Assembly (NCBI RefSeq): GCF_964275005.1 | Contig: NC_092699.1 | Coordinates: forward strand, 18,776,901-18,840,900 | Direction: 5' to 3' | DNA length: 64,000 nucleotides | From: Diadema setosum | Taxonomy: Eukaryota > Echinodermata > Echinoidea > Diadematoida > Diadematidae | Part shown: positions 37,200 to 51,500 of the stretch, one piece after another | Numbering within the stretch: position 1 is the first letter of the stretch | Layout of the letters: every line of letters begins with the position of its first letter | Notes under the pieces: model-generated | The model's input: the letters and a program-made list of their open reading frames with translations, nothing else | What the model was told of the DNA's origin: nothing | Databases searched by the model: none | Position numbers and translations under genes: made by a program

Positions 37200-38760
37200 A
37201 TTCTTTAATTCCCTACGTACCACCTAGGTTTCTCACCGTGTCATTGTGCTGAATGAAGGGAAGTAGAAAACTCGTACGAATGAGACGAAAAGGATTGTAG
37301 TTCACGGATTCCAACATTCACAGATCAAAATCAAGGTTCCAAACAGCAATCAGTAGAATACTTGAGTTTCACATACATCTCAACAGGAGAAAATATTTTC
37401 CATTTATCAGGGAGGCTATCATGAGCTTTTGTCAAGACACAGAGATTATGTATATATGTATCAGGTTTTCAAGCAGCCTCCTGCAAAATTAAGGAGACTT
37501 TGCACCTCTTGTTTGTGTAGGGATAAAATTTGCAGAGGAGGGTGATATGGGGATGATATATATACAGGTAGTGTAAAACCAGAAACATTCATGGCATGAA
37601 ACTTTCCTCGAAATGGAGCCGACTGCCTTTTTTGTGGCATGAAACTTTCGTGCCGAGTTACCACTGGCATCGAAATGCATTGTGTAGAAAAGAACTTTTC
37701 GCATGCATTGTACTTTCGTGAATCTTTGCTCTTCGCCAAATCACAAAAGTTTTATGCATGCAAAAATTTCTGGTCTAACACCCATTCTCACGCACTCACA
37801 TCCAGCCCAGTGTCATGGACTCATGCACACACAGGGCAGCCACAGTTAATTCAGTGCGTTTTGCGATCGAAATGGGCCGTGCCGGCGGTTCAGATGTTAA
37901 AGGGCTACGTTCCTCAAGACCCATTTGTCCAGATCGGACTTTTAAGTAGGCAAGGAGAATGTGAATGAACTGTCCCAAAACAAAATACAGCCAATCCAAT
38001 ATCTGAATACACTGTGAAGGAATTTCGTAGTAGGATATTTGTAGAGCATAGAGAATATATCCTTCTACTCACCATTCGTTGTTTTGATACACACAACATC
38101 TCCCGCGTTTCCGAGCTGCGCCTAGAGTCGATGTTGTTGCAGGAAATGGGCCTCCAATTGAGAGTTCAGTTGTTGCACTTTCCCCTTTGGAATATACACA
38201 AGAACATAACGCGACACGAAGTATAATTCCAGTAAATATGGCGAAGTAGCACAATGTTGAATGCTCCACGAGACGGCGAAGTTAGAGATGGAAAATAGAG
38301 ATAGATTGAGAGAGAGAGAGAAGTTCGCGAGTCCGATGTTTGATGATGAAGTTTGGCGAGTTGACAACTTGACGTTTCCGTGCTTTCACGTCGAAAGTTG
38401 GTCAAGAAGTGTTGTGTGCGTGAAAAGTTGAATTTTGTGAATGAAGAGTTGTAGCATGCGTGCGAAATTTCTTCGAGACGTGGAGCGAAGAAAAGAAGAT
38501 TAGTTAGAAAGGATGTCCATCTCGCGTTGTCATGATGACCGTAGGAGTGACCGGAGGTGAAGTTACGTTGTTCGTGAGGAATGTGACTGTGACAGATGAT
38601 AATATATGAGTGCTCGCGATACAGAGGGCCAGAGCGGTCGTAAAGATGTGCTTGTATTACGCCGTAGAGTGACCACTAGCGGATATGGTCAGCGAGCGGA
38701 CGAAAACAATTCTCAGTAAAGTTAGAAAATGAAAGTGGGACTCATTGTGCAATAGTCCAG
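37200..38760. other. Intergenic, GC-richer toward 38.7 kb
   Basis: No gene recognised. 38250-38720 has more CpG than its surroundings and could hold a promoter, but no exon with a splice donor and homology was found. Confidence 0.4.
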
Positions 38761-40000
38761 ATGATGGTAGCAATTATTTTCATATCTCATATTCTTTTAC
38801 TCCTTAGTTGAGTCTATATCTTTCTTTTCACATGTTTCTTTTTTCAATCTTTCTTCTTTTCGTTTTTGTTTGTTTGTTTGTTTATTGTCGATTGAAGGGT
38901 GTCCAAACACACAGGGACCAACATTATTGGTGGCCCAGTGGCCTAGGGCCACTAAACATGGATGTCAGGCCACCAAACTCCCTGTTCTCAATACAAGACA
39001 TTGTGGGTGGTCTGAAGCAAAACTTGACTCTGGTAACAATCATGGGGTAGAATAAATCAAGGTAGATTTACAACATTTGCATTACAGAATTAACTCAGAT
39101 TTTGATGCATTATTTTGGTATCTATTGCAATCTCCTGAAAAAACAAAACAAAAAACATTAACCTAAAAAAATGGACTTCAGAAAATAGGTACTCTAACTC
39201 TAATCCTGCTATTATCTTGAGAACTTCAGTGAAATGTACACGTTTTCAGGTTAGGATAAATTTCACACAGAAACTGAGAAAAAAAAAGATAAAGAGACAT
39301 AATTCTGTAATGCACAAGAAATAAGGATTGCCATAGTCATATACAATACATGTGTATCTGCAAGTGATTGTATTTATTGAAAATGTTTCTTCATACATGT
39401 TTAACTCCTTTTTCATTCTTCATATGAACTTCCTTTCATAGGAAACATATACACCTACCAGACAAGGCACACAACAAAATACATCACATATATTACATGA
39501 AGACAGGACAGCATCTCAAAGTGAATCCCAGAGAACAAAAAAAAAAAAAAAAAAAATCTCATAGATGAAGTCAAAAGAATTATGTACATGAGGAGTATTA
39601 TACAGATTAACAAATACCAAATTATATCTCGGATCTGTTCTTAAAAAGAAGCACTAGAACATAAGTCAGAAAATGAAACATACGTAAGGAATCTGCCAAT
39701 CAGATTGAGTGAACTCAGATGCTTATGCTCAATTTTCTGACTTTTGTTCAATCTCAACTTTTACGCAACAAGGCCCTGGCAACTGATCCCTCCTCCATTA
39801 TTGGGTTCTTCTCAGTGAGCATACATACTTGGAATGTGTTGCAAAGGGACTAGAAAAATAATACGTTTCAAGAGACATTAAATTCCTGAACTACCTGTAT
39901 TACCTTCTAAAAATCAGATCTGCCGGTCCACTCTCTTGTGGGGATTGTAGAATCTTAGAAGCAACAGTTATTTATTCACCTATTTATTTTTTATGCTACA
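38761..40000. other. Intergenic, nothing recognised
   Basis: An A run at 39538-39556 and no recognised feature. Confidence 0.5.
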
Positions 40001-40093
40001 TTAACCCACTGAGGATGGGCTGACTTTGCTACAACACACATTTACCATAGACACCTGCCCGAATATACTCAGGACTAGTCTTGAATGGGTTAA
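40001..40093. mobile_element. 93-bp TTAA-ended MITE, family C copy 3
   Basis: TTAACCCACTGAGGATGGGC..GTCTTGAATGGGTTAA with the central GAATATACTC. Same length as the 15645 copy but in the opposite orientation. Confidence 0.85.
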
Positions 40094-40488
40094 GATGTTG
40101 GGACAATTGTTTTTATATTTCTCCCAGTGTCAAATATCAATCCCTATTTGGGAAGAAAAAGAAGGCAAAGACAGCTTCTTTTCCAGAAAAGACAGAAAAA
40201 CCAAAGTCACAGGCATTGCAATGGAACAATGGAAATGCAACTGAATTCTTACAAATACAGCTCTGGTATGTTCTGTATGGCAGATATATTACAAACATAT
40301 TACCTAACTTTGTATTTTCCACAATAGTTGAGATCTAAAATACTTGAAAGAAATTTTTTCATGGAACATGTTCAAGTCTTGAAGTTTGTAGGAAACTGAT
40401 GCTGAACATTTGCTTTGATGGAAATCTGCCAACATCATAATCCTAGCAGGCTTTGTTTTGGCCTTATTTTCCTCTTTCCAGGGGCGGA

Positions 40489-40654
40489 TCGAGGAATTCT
40501 ATAAAGGGGGGGGGGGGGGGGCAATTAATATTTCTTGCGCCATTTCCAGGTTTCATTTCATTTTTTTTTTTTTTTTCTTTTGTGTTTAATGCAAAATTAA
40601 GGGTGGGGGGGGGGGGGCGTGCGCCGGTTGTGCCTCCCTCTGGATCCGCCACTG
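40489..40654. mobile_element. MITE CAGGGGCGGATC, family D copy 1 (166 bp)
   Basis: CAGGGGCGGATC at the left and GATCCGCCACTG at the right, enclosing G and T runs; CTTTC repeats on both flanks. The second copy is at 50835. Confidence 0.8.
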
Positions 40655-41944
40655 CTTTCACATTCATACATTCCTTGACTTCCTGGTTGTGTTATACACC
40701 CCAAGGCTTGCACACATCTGCACAACTTCTACTCTGAACAATGCTCAAATATACTTTATATTACAATGTTCAAATATACATTAGAGGGGTCACAGAGAAT
40801 AGGCATTGCTTAAATAGGAAACATTAATGCAGATTTGTTTTGTCCGAATGTGACTTACCCCACCAAGTGGTTGTTTTGGGCAAAAAGAAGTCAAATTCAT
40901 AATGCACTGATGATTTATTGTTACCATCTCAACTTAAACCATTATCGGTATCAAAGTAACTTACCCACATTCTGGGACACGCACATCCATCGCATTACAA
41001 ACTTTCTTACTTCTTAAAATAAGGTACCTGTAGGATACTCTACATGTATACCATATGCAGAGCGTAAGTTTCAACCAAAAGCTCACATATGGAATTTTCT
41101 TGAAATCTACATTGTATGTGCTGTGAGAATGGCTCAACTTCGCAGAATAGAGAATCCACAAAATCACCTCCCACAGTCATATTTGGAACACCTTGAAAGG
41201 AACAGTGGAGCACATTGTAGCTTTAATTCTGTCAGAAGTCAGCACATCCTAGCAGGAGTTGGTGGTAACACAGCTACCTTTTACCATCTCTGAACATGAG
41301 CAGAATATCATTTTCATCTTGAAACATATGACCATCATCATACTATAATTAAACAGGGTGTTCAAAAAACACACATGCACATATTTTTAATATACCCACT
41401 GATTCATTTTTCCACTTTCACAGTGATGTGCTCTCTTTGCCACACGAAATAAAAGAGTTAAGACTCTCAAAAGAGGAACAGTTTCTTGAATGAACCTAAC
41501 TTTTTAGGAGGCTGCACATGAATTCTGATTCATCTCTGGGCTTTTCATTTCTAAATGTTGCCATAACATTGATCCACAGACTGAGGTAAATGTAACACAC
41601 TCAAAAATACCCAGGCAATGTGGATCATCCAACCTCAAGGGCCAAAAACTGTAATTACCTCAAGTGGATGGAAACCTGATATGTTCTTCTGTACACAAAT
41701 ATACAAGACTTTACTTTGGCCCTATGTCACACTTGGGATTTAACAGCTCTGTCAAATCATACAACAGAACATAATATGGGTTAACTTCATGCTGCTTTTC
41801 TGATTTTTTTTTTAATAATTGAAACACATTACATATTTGCCCCCCAAATAAGGGTATTGATGGAAGGGCCATATGTTGAAATAACAAGATATTGTGTTTT
41901 CAGCATAGCAACTCTGCTGCATCCAAATATTCATATGCAGACCT
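40655..41944. other. Possible CDK11 3' UTR or intergenic
   Basis: No other gene. It contains TTTATT at 40914 and TTTAAT at 41811, either of which could be a minus-strand poly(A) signal for CDK11. This is undecided from sequence alone. Confidence 0.35.
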
Positions 41945-42082
41945 GGGGGCATTTCATGAAGCGTTTTGTCAGATACTTCGTCTGACAAAGTGTTAAAAGC
42001 TACTGAAATCCTTGCATTTGATTGGCGGAGAGCAAATTTGTCCAAGAAAGTTGTCAGACAAAATGCTTCATGAAATGCCCCC
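41945..42082. mobile_element. Foldback MITE GGGGGCATTTCATGAAGC (138 bp)
   Basis: Ends GGGGGCATTTCATGAAGC and GCTTCATGAAATGCCCCC with TTTTGTCAGA inverted inside. Structure and end resemble the 32082 element (GGGG.(T/C).TTTCAT.AAGC), suggesting one superfamily. It would lie in the CDK11 3' UTR if that extends beyond 400 nt. Confidence 0.85.
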
Positions 42083-42490
42083 AAGGCATTAACATCCAAG
42101 ATTTGACCCTTCTTGTGACTTGTATGCAAAGCAGTATGTTGTGATGGCTTGCATTGTTTGCCAATAGGCACAACAGAACCCACTCCAAAAGAATGCATTG
42201 CGCAATCATTGCGGCACAGCAGGTTTCATGCGAAGCATTCAAAGGATGAGGAAACAGTACATTGTGGGTCAAAGTGAAATGCAAAATGTACTCTTGCTGG
42301 TAAAATGTCAGGCTGCTGGTGAATTCTGGTCAGTGCATAGGGGACAAGTTTCAGTCTGCACAGATCACAAAAGGTACTGCTACTTTGTGTCCAATGCATT
42401 CCTCCTCATATCCAGGCAGTATGTCAAACTGCTTTCCCCAGGCAAAATTCACAGTGCTCAACCACGTTGATTGAAGACTGCCGTCGGTCT

Positions 42491-42580
42491 TCAAAATTTC
42501 AGACTGAATCCTGTGGTCTGGGCAGAGCTACCATGAGTTGGCAGAGACATGTGAAACCCTGAGTCCTCCTCTTCTCGCTC
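42491..42580 (-). CDS. CDK11: CDK11 terminal coding exon 17 (residues 956-984, stop)
   Basis: Encodes [18 protein letters not shown] and TGA, matching the terminal peptide of animal CDK11. Acceptor CTGTACAG/GAGCG. The 3' UTR end is not resolved; a TTTATT (AATAAA on the minus strand) at 40914 is one possible poly(A) signal. Confidence 0.94.
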   Translation of the reverse strand, partial: EREEEDSGFHMSLPTHGSSAQTTGFSLKF

Positions 42581-45500
42581 CTGTACAGTGTTCAGTGAAA
42601 AGGACAATATAATGTTAATGCTTTCATCTACAAATTAAAGTAAATCTTGCACTGAAACTACAAGAGAGTAAGAAAGATAGACCAGCAACTTTAAAGGAAA
42701 ACTCCAGATTATTTTCAGACTTTAACATATGAACAACTATAAATTGGTTATACTGGGTATAGAGTTTCAGAATTTATAGTGATTGGGACAAGGAACAGGA
42801 ATGTTTTCAAACCTTATAACAGTTCACAACGAACAAAGATGATGACATGGCAGCTTCACCATGAGAATGCATGAGTGGATTCATAAGAACGCAGAACAAA
42901 AGAAGAAAGCATGCATAAATTCCACACAGGTGAACTTGTTAAACTAGCAATATTGTAATAGAATAACATCGCTACATTTCTGAAATATATGAGTGTCCCA
43001 TGTCATCGTTCTTGATAAGTGTAATTTGTTTTAGGTTTTTCAGAGTAATGGTTTCTCTGCTCAAGAATCACAATAAATTCCGCAAATCTACACATGGAGC
43101 TGTTGATTTATGTAATACATAGTGTGAAATTATGAAAGTCGTCTGGACTTCCCCTTAAATTACATATGAGAACAGCCAGCTGCTACCGGTACTTGACAGC
43201 AGGAACCGTTATACTGGTTTTGTCTGTTTTCAGTCCGAAGTCTTGAACCAAATTCTTACAAAGGAAAATGTGATGTACCATCATTTCATTCAACAGGACT
43301 TTGTTATTAATTTTTTAGTATGAATGTAATAAAAGTAGACTTTCAGGTGTACCACTAGTGGTAAAGTATGGATGTTCATCCTATTTTGCAAAGGAAAGTA
43401 TGTATAGTGAACATATCAACTGCATGTAGTCCCATGTATACATGATGATGCAGGAATGGTGAACTACATGCAAAGGTTCAAAAAAGGTACATCTGACTCA
43501 CAAGTTTGGCAAACTGTTGTCCACCCTCTGGGGCCTGTGGACTTCTGGGTTTGTTTGTCCGTGCGTTCTCACTCTTTGCTGGCCAGGTGGGGAACATGGA
43601 TTCACTGATTGGTTGAGGAGACTCATTGAAGTAGCTACTTTTCAGTGCGTCCTCCGCTGTGATGCGACGAACGGGATCATAGGTGAGGAATCTTTTGTTT
43701 TAGTTCAAGAAAAGAAATATAAATAAGTTATGATGAGAAAAACAGGAAATATTATGTTGTTCTATGACAAAACACATAAAAAAAATAATCATGCACAGTT
43801 CTCAAAGGCAGCATCAATTATAGAATGAATATACCTCCTTATCAAATCAAAATGTGAACTTGCCAAACCACAAAACTTGGTATGACACAGTTATTAGTAC
43901 TTTTTAATTTCATGTCCTTTCTTCTCACACTGAAATTACCTCATTGAACTGGATTTCTTGATGTCATCACATCTCAAAAGACTTCTGCGAACACATCATT
44001 TGTTATTCAAATTCATGAATTTGAATAACAAAGCAGTACCCGCTGCATGCTATAAGGATTAGAATCAACACTTGCTGTCGGGCGAAAGCTCGGTGGTCTA
44101 GTGGAGATGACGCCTGTCCGGTGATCAGGAGGTCGTAAGGTTCGAATCCTGCTCGGGTATGTACGCCCATGATTTTTTTATCATGGCTACTACTAAAACA
44201 CTGATCAATTCAGTGCTTATTTACGTCGATGTAGGGCAATTTGTCAATCAGTTACATCATTTGTTGTTCTTTTTTTTTATTTAAGGGTGGGAGATTTACT
44301 ATTTGCCAACATCATTCTTGTTTGCTTTAAAAAAATTCAGTGTCACTACCAGTTCTTTGTACAGCATAGCTTTATGATCACTTTAGACAACTCCACATAA
44401 CTTGAAGAACGTTAAATATGTGAGCTTCATGAATACATTATCTTTATTAAATGCTAACTACCAATATCTTTCCAATCTACAGCCACCATCTAAAAAACAG
44501 GACTACTATTGAATAGTGATTGTAGGGTACTACGCTGTGCCACAACATTTGGCTCCTTAGTACCTGTTAAGTAGTTCAAAGCCCATGTCTGTAAGGTAGG
44601 TGCCAAACCTCCCACGGAGGTTATTGTAGGGATGTGTGGCAAATGTGGTCTTCTTGACGGCTGGAAGCTCATTGTAACCTGGCCAGATCTTCTCACTGGG
44701 TGTGCCCAGTTCCTTCACAGGAAATGATAGGAAAAGGAACCACTTTTATAACTATGATACAGATAATAATATTGATATCGTGAATAATGACAAGTATATC
44801 TACATATTGCCACCTCTGTCACTTTGTGACACTTCTGCCTTCTATAGTTTACTACATGGTTACATTTCATTAGATAAAATATAAATTGATGTGCAATATG
44901 GAAAGGGTTCCTGAAATGTTTCACTATTCGACTCTTGATACAATAACATGCCAAGCACACCTGCTAAGAACTCCCAAGTCACTAGTGTGATATACAATTT
45001 TCTTGGAATGTCCTTCTGGTCATTTTACATGGGTTGGGGGTCTATAATTGTCCAAAAAAAACTTGTCAAATTGGAGATGTATCTGTTCTACTATGGAAAA
45101 AAACAAAGTAAAATGGAAGAAAAAACTGCTACTATGTTAATAAAAAAGCTTCATGGTACTGTATTGACGACAAAGCTGGTAAATAGCCTTTGTTAATGAT
45201 TATGGACAGAACCACTACCAAAAGTACAAAATATCATAACACACTTGCTCTCCTTTGTGCAGCACAAATCTTGAACAGCAATTCGATCCTCGAAATGCAA
45301 GCTTCCATGGAAATGTGAAACATGGAATTTTTAGTTCATCTTTATATCTTCCTTGAGTATATCCCTTTTTTAAGTGATGTAAATTGCAAAAAAAAAAAAA
45401 TCTCCTTCTAAATGACATCATATCATATCGCTTTACATGTAGCAATTACACGCATTGTACCAAGACAAAATTACTGGTCATTTCCTTTTTATAATATATT

Positions 45501-48500
45501 TCTTTTTTTTTTCTGTACGAAGTCTGTCACTGCTTGATGCTCCTTCCAAACCTCAACATTCATATCTTTGTAATACCATGAGATACATATTTCAAAGCTT
45601 TGCTCTTATTTGTGTGCATGTATTTTTGTGTTTAATAGAACTGTCCACACAGATACATTCACGGTTACCTTGAATATCCTGTTAAGTTGGTCAATCTCTG
45701 AACGTCCATTGAAGATGGGTTTCATTGTCAGGAATTCAGCAAAAATACAGCCGACTGACCACATATCTATTGGGGTGGAGTAAACCTGTAACAATGGAAA
45801 AGGTCAAGCAGAAATCAATAATACAAATTTCAGTTTCAAACTCTTCCTGTTATTTTTCTGTTTATACATTTTTTAAGTAAAGAGGAACATCGCAAACAAG
45901 ACATCATATCTCAATCACAGAATGAATAATATGTGACACTTGAATGCATGCTATTGACATCCCCCTTGACAATTCTCAAGCATTTGCGGTCTGTACCTTC
46001 AAAAATTTGAAGATGTTGCTACGGCATATAAATCACTTAACTACTTGTAAGGGAAATGAAATCAATAAAATACTTTGCATATACGTTGTATCAATCACTT
46101 CATTTCTACTGTACTAGGTGCCAAAGAAAATGGAAAATGGAGATTGAATGCAATGTTCTTCATTTGATGTTATGATGATGATGATGATGATGATGATGAA
46201 ACAGAATTTATATAGCACCATTTATCTGTTGAAACATTCAAAGGCGCCCAGCTCCCACAAAGTGTCACACATCATCCACAAAGTTGCTGGAAAAAATAAG
46301 TCTTCAGTTCAGACTTGAAGGTATTGAGGCTGTTGCAATTCCGAAGATGGACTGGTAGAGAGTTCCACAGACGTGGTGCAACAGAAGAGAAGGCTCTTTG
46401 ATATTTGATATTTAGAGCATGTCATGCATGACCCCTTACATGACGTGATGGTAACCTCCTACAAAATGTTGCAAAGAAGGAAACACAATATGGACAAATA
46501 TCCATCAAGTTAAAAGAACTTCCAGAGGAAAAATAATGGCAAACTGCCTGCACCACATTCAAGGTCTTTGTTTCGGCATTAAAGAAGACTGAAATTGCCC
46601 AAGCTAAAAAGAGAGTGAAGGTTTTACCTTTGTGCCGAGAAGCAGTTCAGGTGCCCTGTACCAAAGGGTGACCACGATGGAGGTGTAGGGTTTGATTGGC
46701 GAGCCGTACTCTCTCGCCAGACCAAAGTCTCCAATCTTCAGACAGCCTTGGTGGTTGAGGAGCAGGTTGGACGTCTTGAGGTCACGGTGAAGGATCCAGT
46801 TGTCATGGAGATGGTGTACTCCACGCAGGAGCTGCAGCATCAGGCATTTGGTTTCACCTATCATGTAAAATCATGTGATTAACATTGACTGTCTGCAGGC
46901 TTTTATTGAAACATGTGATATAATAAGTAAATGAGGATCCAGGGAGCTCAATGTGTCCAGTAATTCTCAACTTTATGTTTTGCTTCTACCAAGTAGCAGT
47001 CCGCTAATTGAATGGACAAATGTGAAACAACAAATACATTTAGAATTGAAGTAGTCTATAGACTGAGAAAGAGCTTTAAAAAATTGAAGGTCAATAAAAG
47101 GCCCATAAGAATTCAATAATGCAATGTACCTGAAAATTTAACAGCAGAAGAAAAGATAAAAAATTAGATAATTAAAAGGTTTTGCAAAATAGAAGGGTTC
47201 ACAAAAAACAGACTTGAGTAACTAAGTTTTACAACCAAGGCTCTGAGAATGGAAGAGTAAAGAAACGATGTTATCCTATTTGATCTGTATCAGACACTCT
47301 CTCTAACAGTGCTGAAGATGTCTGGGGCATAGCTTTGGGGCCCTGCTTCTGGACGACAATGTGATTCAAATGCACCATTCACATAGGTTTGCAAATATCC
47401 CACTATCCCGGAATGATCCTTTAAATCACTTGAGCCATGGCTCTGGTGTGGTAATAACCATTCAAGATGGCTAGCATTTCTCTTCCAATCCAGTAAGTGT
47501 TCTGTTGCCCAGCCTGCTCCCATGTAGAATGACCCTTAGAAACTGACATGCTAGTATCATTCTCATAAGAGTGAAAAACATGGGGTTCAGCCAAACCTTA
47601 CATTCAACTTGAACCCCTTCTTAAATCAAGCTACAAAACCCATGAGGAACTCACCGATAGTAAATGGCTGCTTCATCGTCTCCATCAAGCTCTTCAGATC
47701 ATGCTCAACATAATCCATGACAATGTAGATCTTGTCCATGTTACTTCCCACAACAATTTCCTGAGATGTGTAAATCGAACACAATGCAAAATCTAGATGG
47801 CAGATACTTCAATAGTAAAGTCCACTCTTGTATCTATATTGACTATATCTAAATTGACTATAATAAGTGGAAAATCAAACAAACAGAACTGTTTTGTTTA
47901 ACTGAAAAAAAAAAATTCATTTGAAATTTGATATTAAGTTCTTGCAGAAAATTGATATCAGTCACAATCACACAATTGACATGCAAACTTGACAGGTGAT
48001 GATGCTATTGCCTAAAAACTATCACACTTGTGTTTACCTAAAGTAATTTACAATTATTCTTCTTCAATATGAGTCAGCATACTGTTATATCTCCCCTTTA
48101 CATAGTAATGACTAACACCTACGTACAACTCCAGAATAACTTCACATAAAGCACATAATTTCATTCTCTTGAATTTAAGATAGATTTGTAAGCCAGGAAA
48201 TGGAAAATCAGTGGGACTATGACTACATCATTTCACCTCATCTATATGATTATGTGATTGTATCTTGTATGCGAAGTTTAATGTTTGACAACATTCTCAT
48301 GTCTGGGCCTAACTTCTTTGAAAATATTTCTGAAATATTTGCTTTACAAGACCAATATGATGCAATTCCATCATATAAGGTTTACAACTGTTTTTTTTTT
48401 TTTCTGAACCCTGCCAGCATTATTTGAACACTGCACTTTGGTCATGCGCATGGCACTAATTCACAAGATTTGGTGTTTGAAAGCAAATTTTGATACAGAG

Positions 48501-51500
48501 CAGAAAGTTCACATAACATTTACTGAAACCACAAAACAAGGACAACAGACAAGAATATTTTCAATGTTGCCATGATTATGTGCATGCTCTCCATATACCT
48601 TGAGACTCATTGTTCAAGGTACTGGACATACAAGCATGCTAAATAATATGAAGCTTCATATTTCTGAGTCAGGGATAAAGCATAAATTCTTGGGGGCACT
48701 TTCCTCTTTTGGGTCCCTTCTGCAAATATTTTACAGAGTTTGGCAGATGAATGGCAGACCCTTCTTGACACAATTGTGAATTACAGTCATTTGTTTAAAG
48801 GTATGGTTAACCCTTGAGAGCAGTGATTTAAAAATGTTCGAGATATCACATTTGATGCATATGTGTACGTCAGTTGTATCACAAAACATCCTACCATGTA
48901 AAAATTTTGCTATCAAGCCTAAAATATAAGGAGATATCACTATTTTTCTCAATAAACCATAACTGTAGACGGTTTATTCTAGAAACATTTTTATTATAAC
49001 TATTGTTTATTAATTAATTAATTAATTAATCAATTATACCGATTAAAATGTTTACATTGGTTGTTTCTATCCCTAAGGCACATTTTAGAAATATTTTGAA
49101 GCACTAAAGCTGGGTTTTTGTTTCATCTGCAAATGGTAAATTATGCCTTTAACCATACGTGAGAAGGTTACTATGAAGCAATTCTGTGTGCAATGCTATG
49201 GATAAAAAGGCATATCTATTACACTAAACTCGTCATTTCTTGATTTTGAGTACAATCTCAGCTCCATCACCGACAGAAAGAGTTCTGTGCTTGGTGTAAA
49301 GGAGTGCGCCACCTTACCCTGACCGTGACAATGTTCCTGTGCTGGGCTTTGAGTAGTGTGCTGATTTCTCTCAGTGATGTGATTGGGAAGCCCTCCTTCT
49401 CCTTCTCCATCTTTAACCTCTTCAGTGCCACAATCTCATCTGTTCACAAAAGACACAATGGAAAAAGATCAGTGACTGAGGAAAAATGATTGGCAGTTAT
49501 AACTTGACTACATGCAAAGGAAACTAAAACGATGATAACAATATATCAGGGTAACAATTTTGTGTGATTTCGACAATCTTTTATCAGATAATGTTATAAC
49601 ATCAAACAATTAAGTCCCAGCCCCAGGAAATTGGACGAACGTTTGGGTGTCATGATTTTCTTTAGAACTGAACAACTCATTGACAAGACTTTTGCAAACA
49701 TGCACACCCATAAAAAGTAATGTCGTAAGGGTTTCATTTTAAGTGATAATGTAAGAGCTTTAGATTATAAATACTCCCCTTACCCTACTAACACACTTTC
49801 AGAATATCCTTTCTAACTTGCTTCCCTTGGCTAAGTAAAATAAATCTATTACTCTGTTCATGTTTGCTCTATTGCACAATATTGTGGCAATGGATAATAC
49901 ACATAGTGACCACAATAGGTTCTATCATATTGTATCTGTGGCACCTCAACTCATACAGAAAGTCCTTCTAAGACTTCATTTGTTTCATTCAATATCTCTT
50001 GTTGCTGTTTACCCAAAGAACTTAAAGGTCCTGTTTACCTTTGGGAACAGTGATTTAAACAAATTTCAAGATATGACATTTAATGCACATGTGTAGGTCT
50101 GTTGTACCACAAAACATCCTATCATATAAAATTTTCACGATAAAGCCTAAAATATAAGGAGATATCTGCACTTTTCTCAAAAAATGGTATCTGTACACGA
50201 TTTAGTCTGGAAACATTTTAATTGTAACTATTGTTTTGTATATTATGTATTATATACATCATATTATATATTATTTTGTTTATTTAACAATACTTACATC
50301 GATTTTACCTATTCAAATTCTTACAGTGGTTGTATCTATCTCTAAATCACATTTTAGAACTCTTTCAAAGCACTAATGCTGGGTTTTCTTTCATCTGCAA
50401 ATGGTAAATTATGCCTTTAAGACTGAGGTGTACAGCCTATTCTAGAACTTTCAAGGTGTGTCTTTAGCCCAGGCTAAGATCCAAGACCTATATTTCAGTG
50501 AAACACTCACTCTTCTTCTTCTCCTTGGCCCTGTACACCACTCCATAGGTGCCCTCAGCTATCCTATTGAGACACTGGAACTCCTCCACATTGCGGCACC
50601 CCTGGATGGCAGGTAAGTACGGGGGTAGCTTCTCCTCCAGCTCCATGGGTGAGGCCGGGGGCGAGTCCTGGAGGTACTCGGTGTCGCTGAGCATGTCAGA
50701 AGGTTCTTCCACCTTGACGGTCCCACCGCCAAGAGGGCTGGGGGAATCATCAAACTTGGACTTGGCCTGTTTGGCATCTGTGAGATTGAAATTGACAGAA
50801 TACTGAGAAATTGTACAGGTTGCTCAACATACTGCAGGGGCGGATCCAGGAATTCTGTAAAAAAGGGGGCACTTTTACAAAATGAAAGGGGGGCGCATGC
50901 ACCCCTCCCCCATTTTTTTCTTTTTATTTCTTTTGTTTCAAAAAAAAAATAATGGGGGGGGGTGCGCCCGGTGCGGTCCTCCCTCGATCCGCCACTGTAG
51001 TGCACAGGCATGGTGTGTGCTGAACTAAAAGAGCAACCAGGGACATTGATATCAAACACAGACTGCTAAAATATTTCATATTGTGCTTTTCATATTGTGC
51101 TAAGAGGGGAATGAAACACAGGGAAAGTGAATGGCACACAGAACCAGACATTCACAGAAAATATCCTCATTTGCTCGTCTTAGACCGTGTAGCCAATCTT
51201 TACACCTCTGTGGCTGAGGCTTAACCAATACTACATGAAGCTTTGTCTGTCTGTTATTCATTCATTCATTCATTCATTCATTCATTCATTCATCCATCCA
51301 TCAATCCATTCATATAATCCATGGCTTTTTATGGTAGTCTCTCTAACATGCAAAAAAAAAAATCATTGCAATTCCCTTTGAGAAATTCTATTTCAGTCAT
51401 GACTACAGATACCTCAGTGTATTGTTTCACTGTGAAATCATTTTACAAATAAGAATTCAATGCACCGAGTTACCTATGACCACATCAAGCACTGTTGTTG

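Noticed and set aside
38122..38405. Overlapping minus-strand frames in a GC-richer stretch
   Set aside because: No recognisable domain, low-complexity Ser/Leu content, no partner exons.
44088..44160. Functional tRNA gene
   Set aside because: A and B boxes are good but the acceptor and T stems do not pair and the anticodon loop is the wrong size, so a SINE head is more likely.
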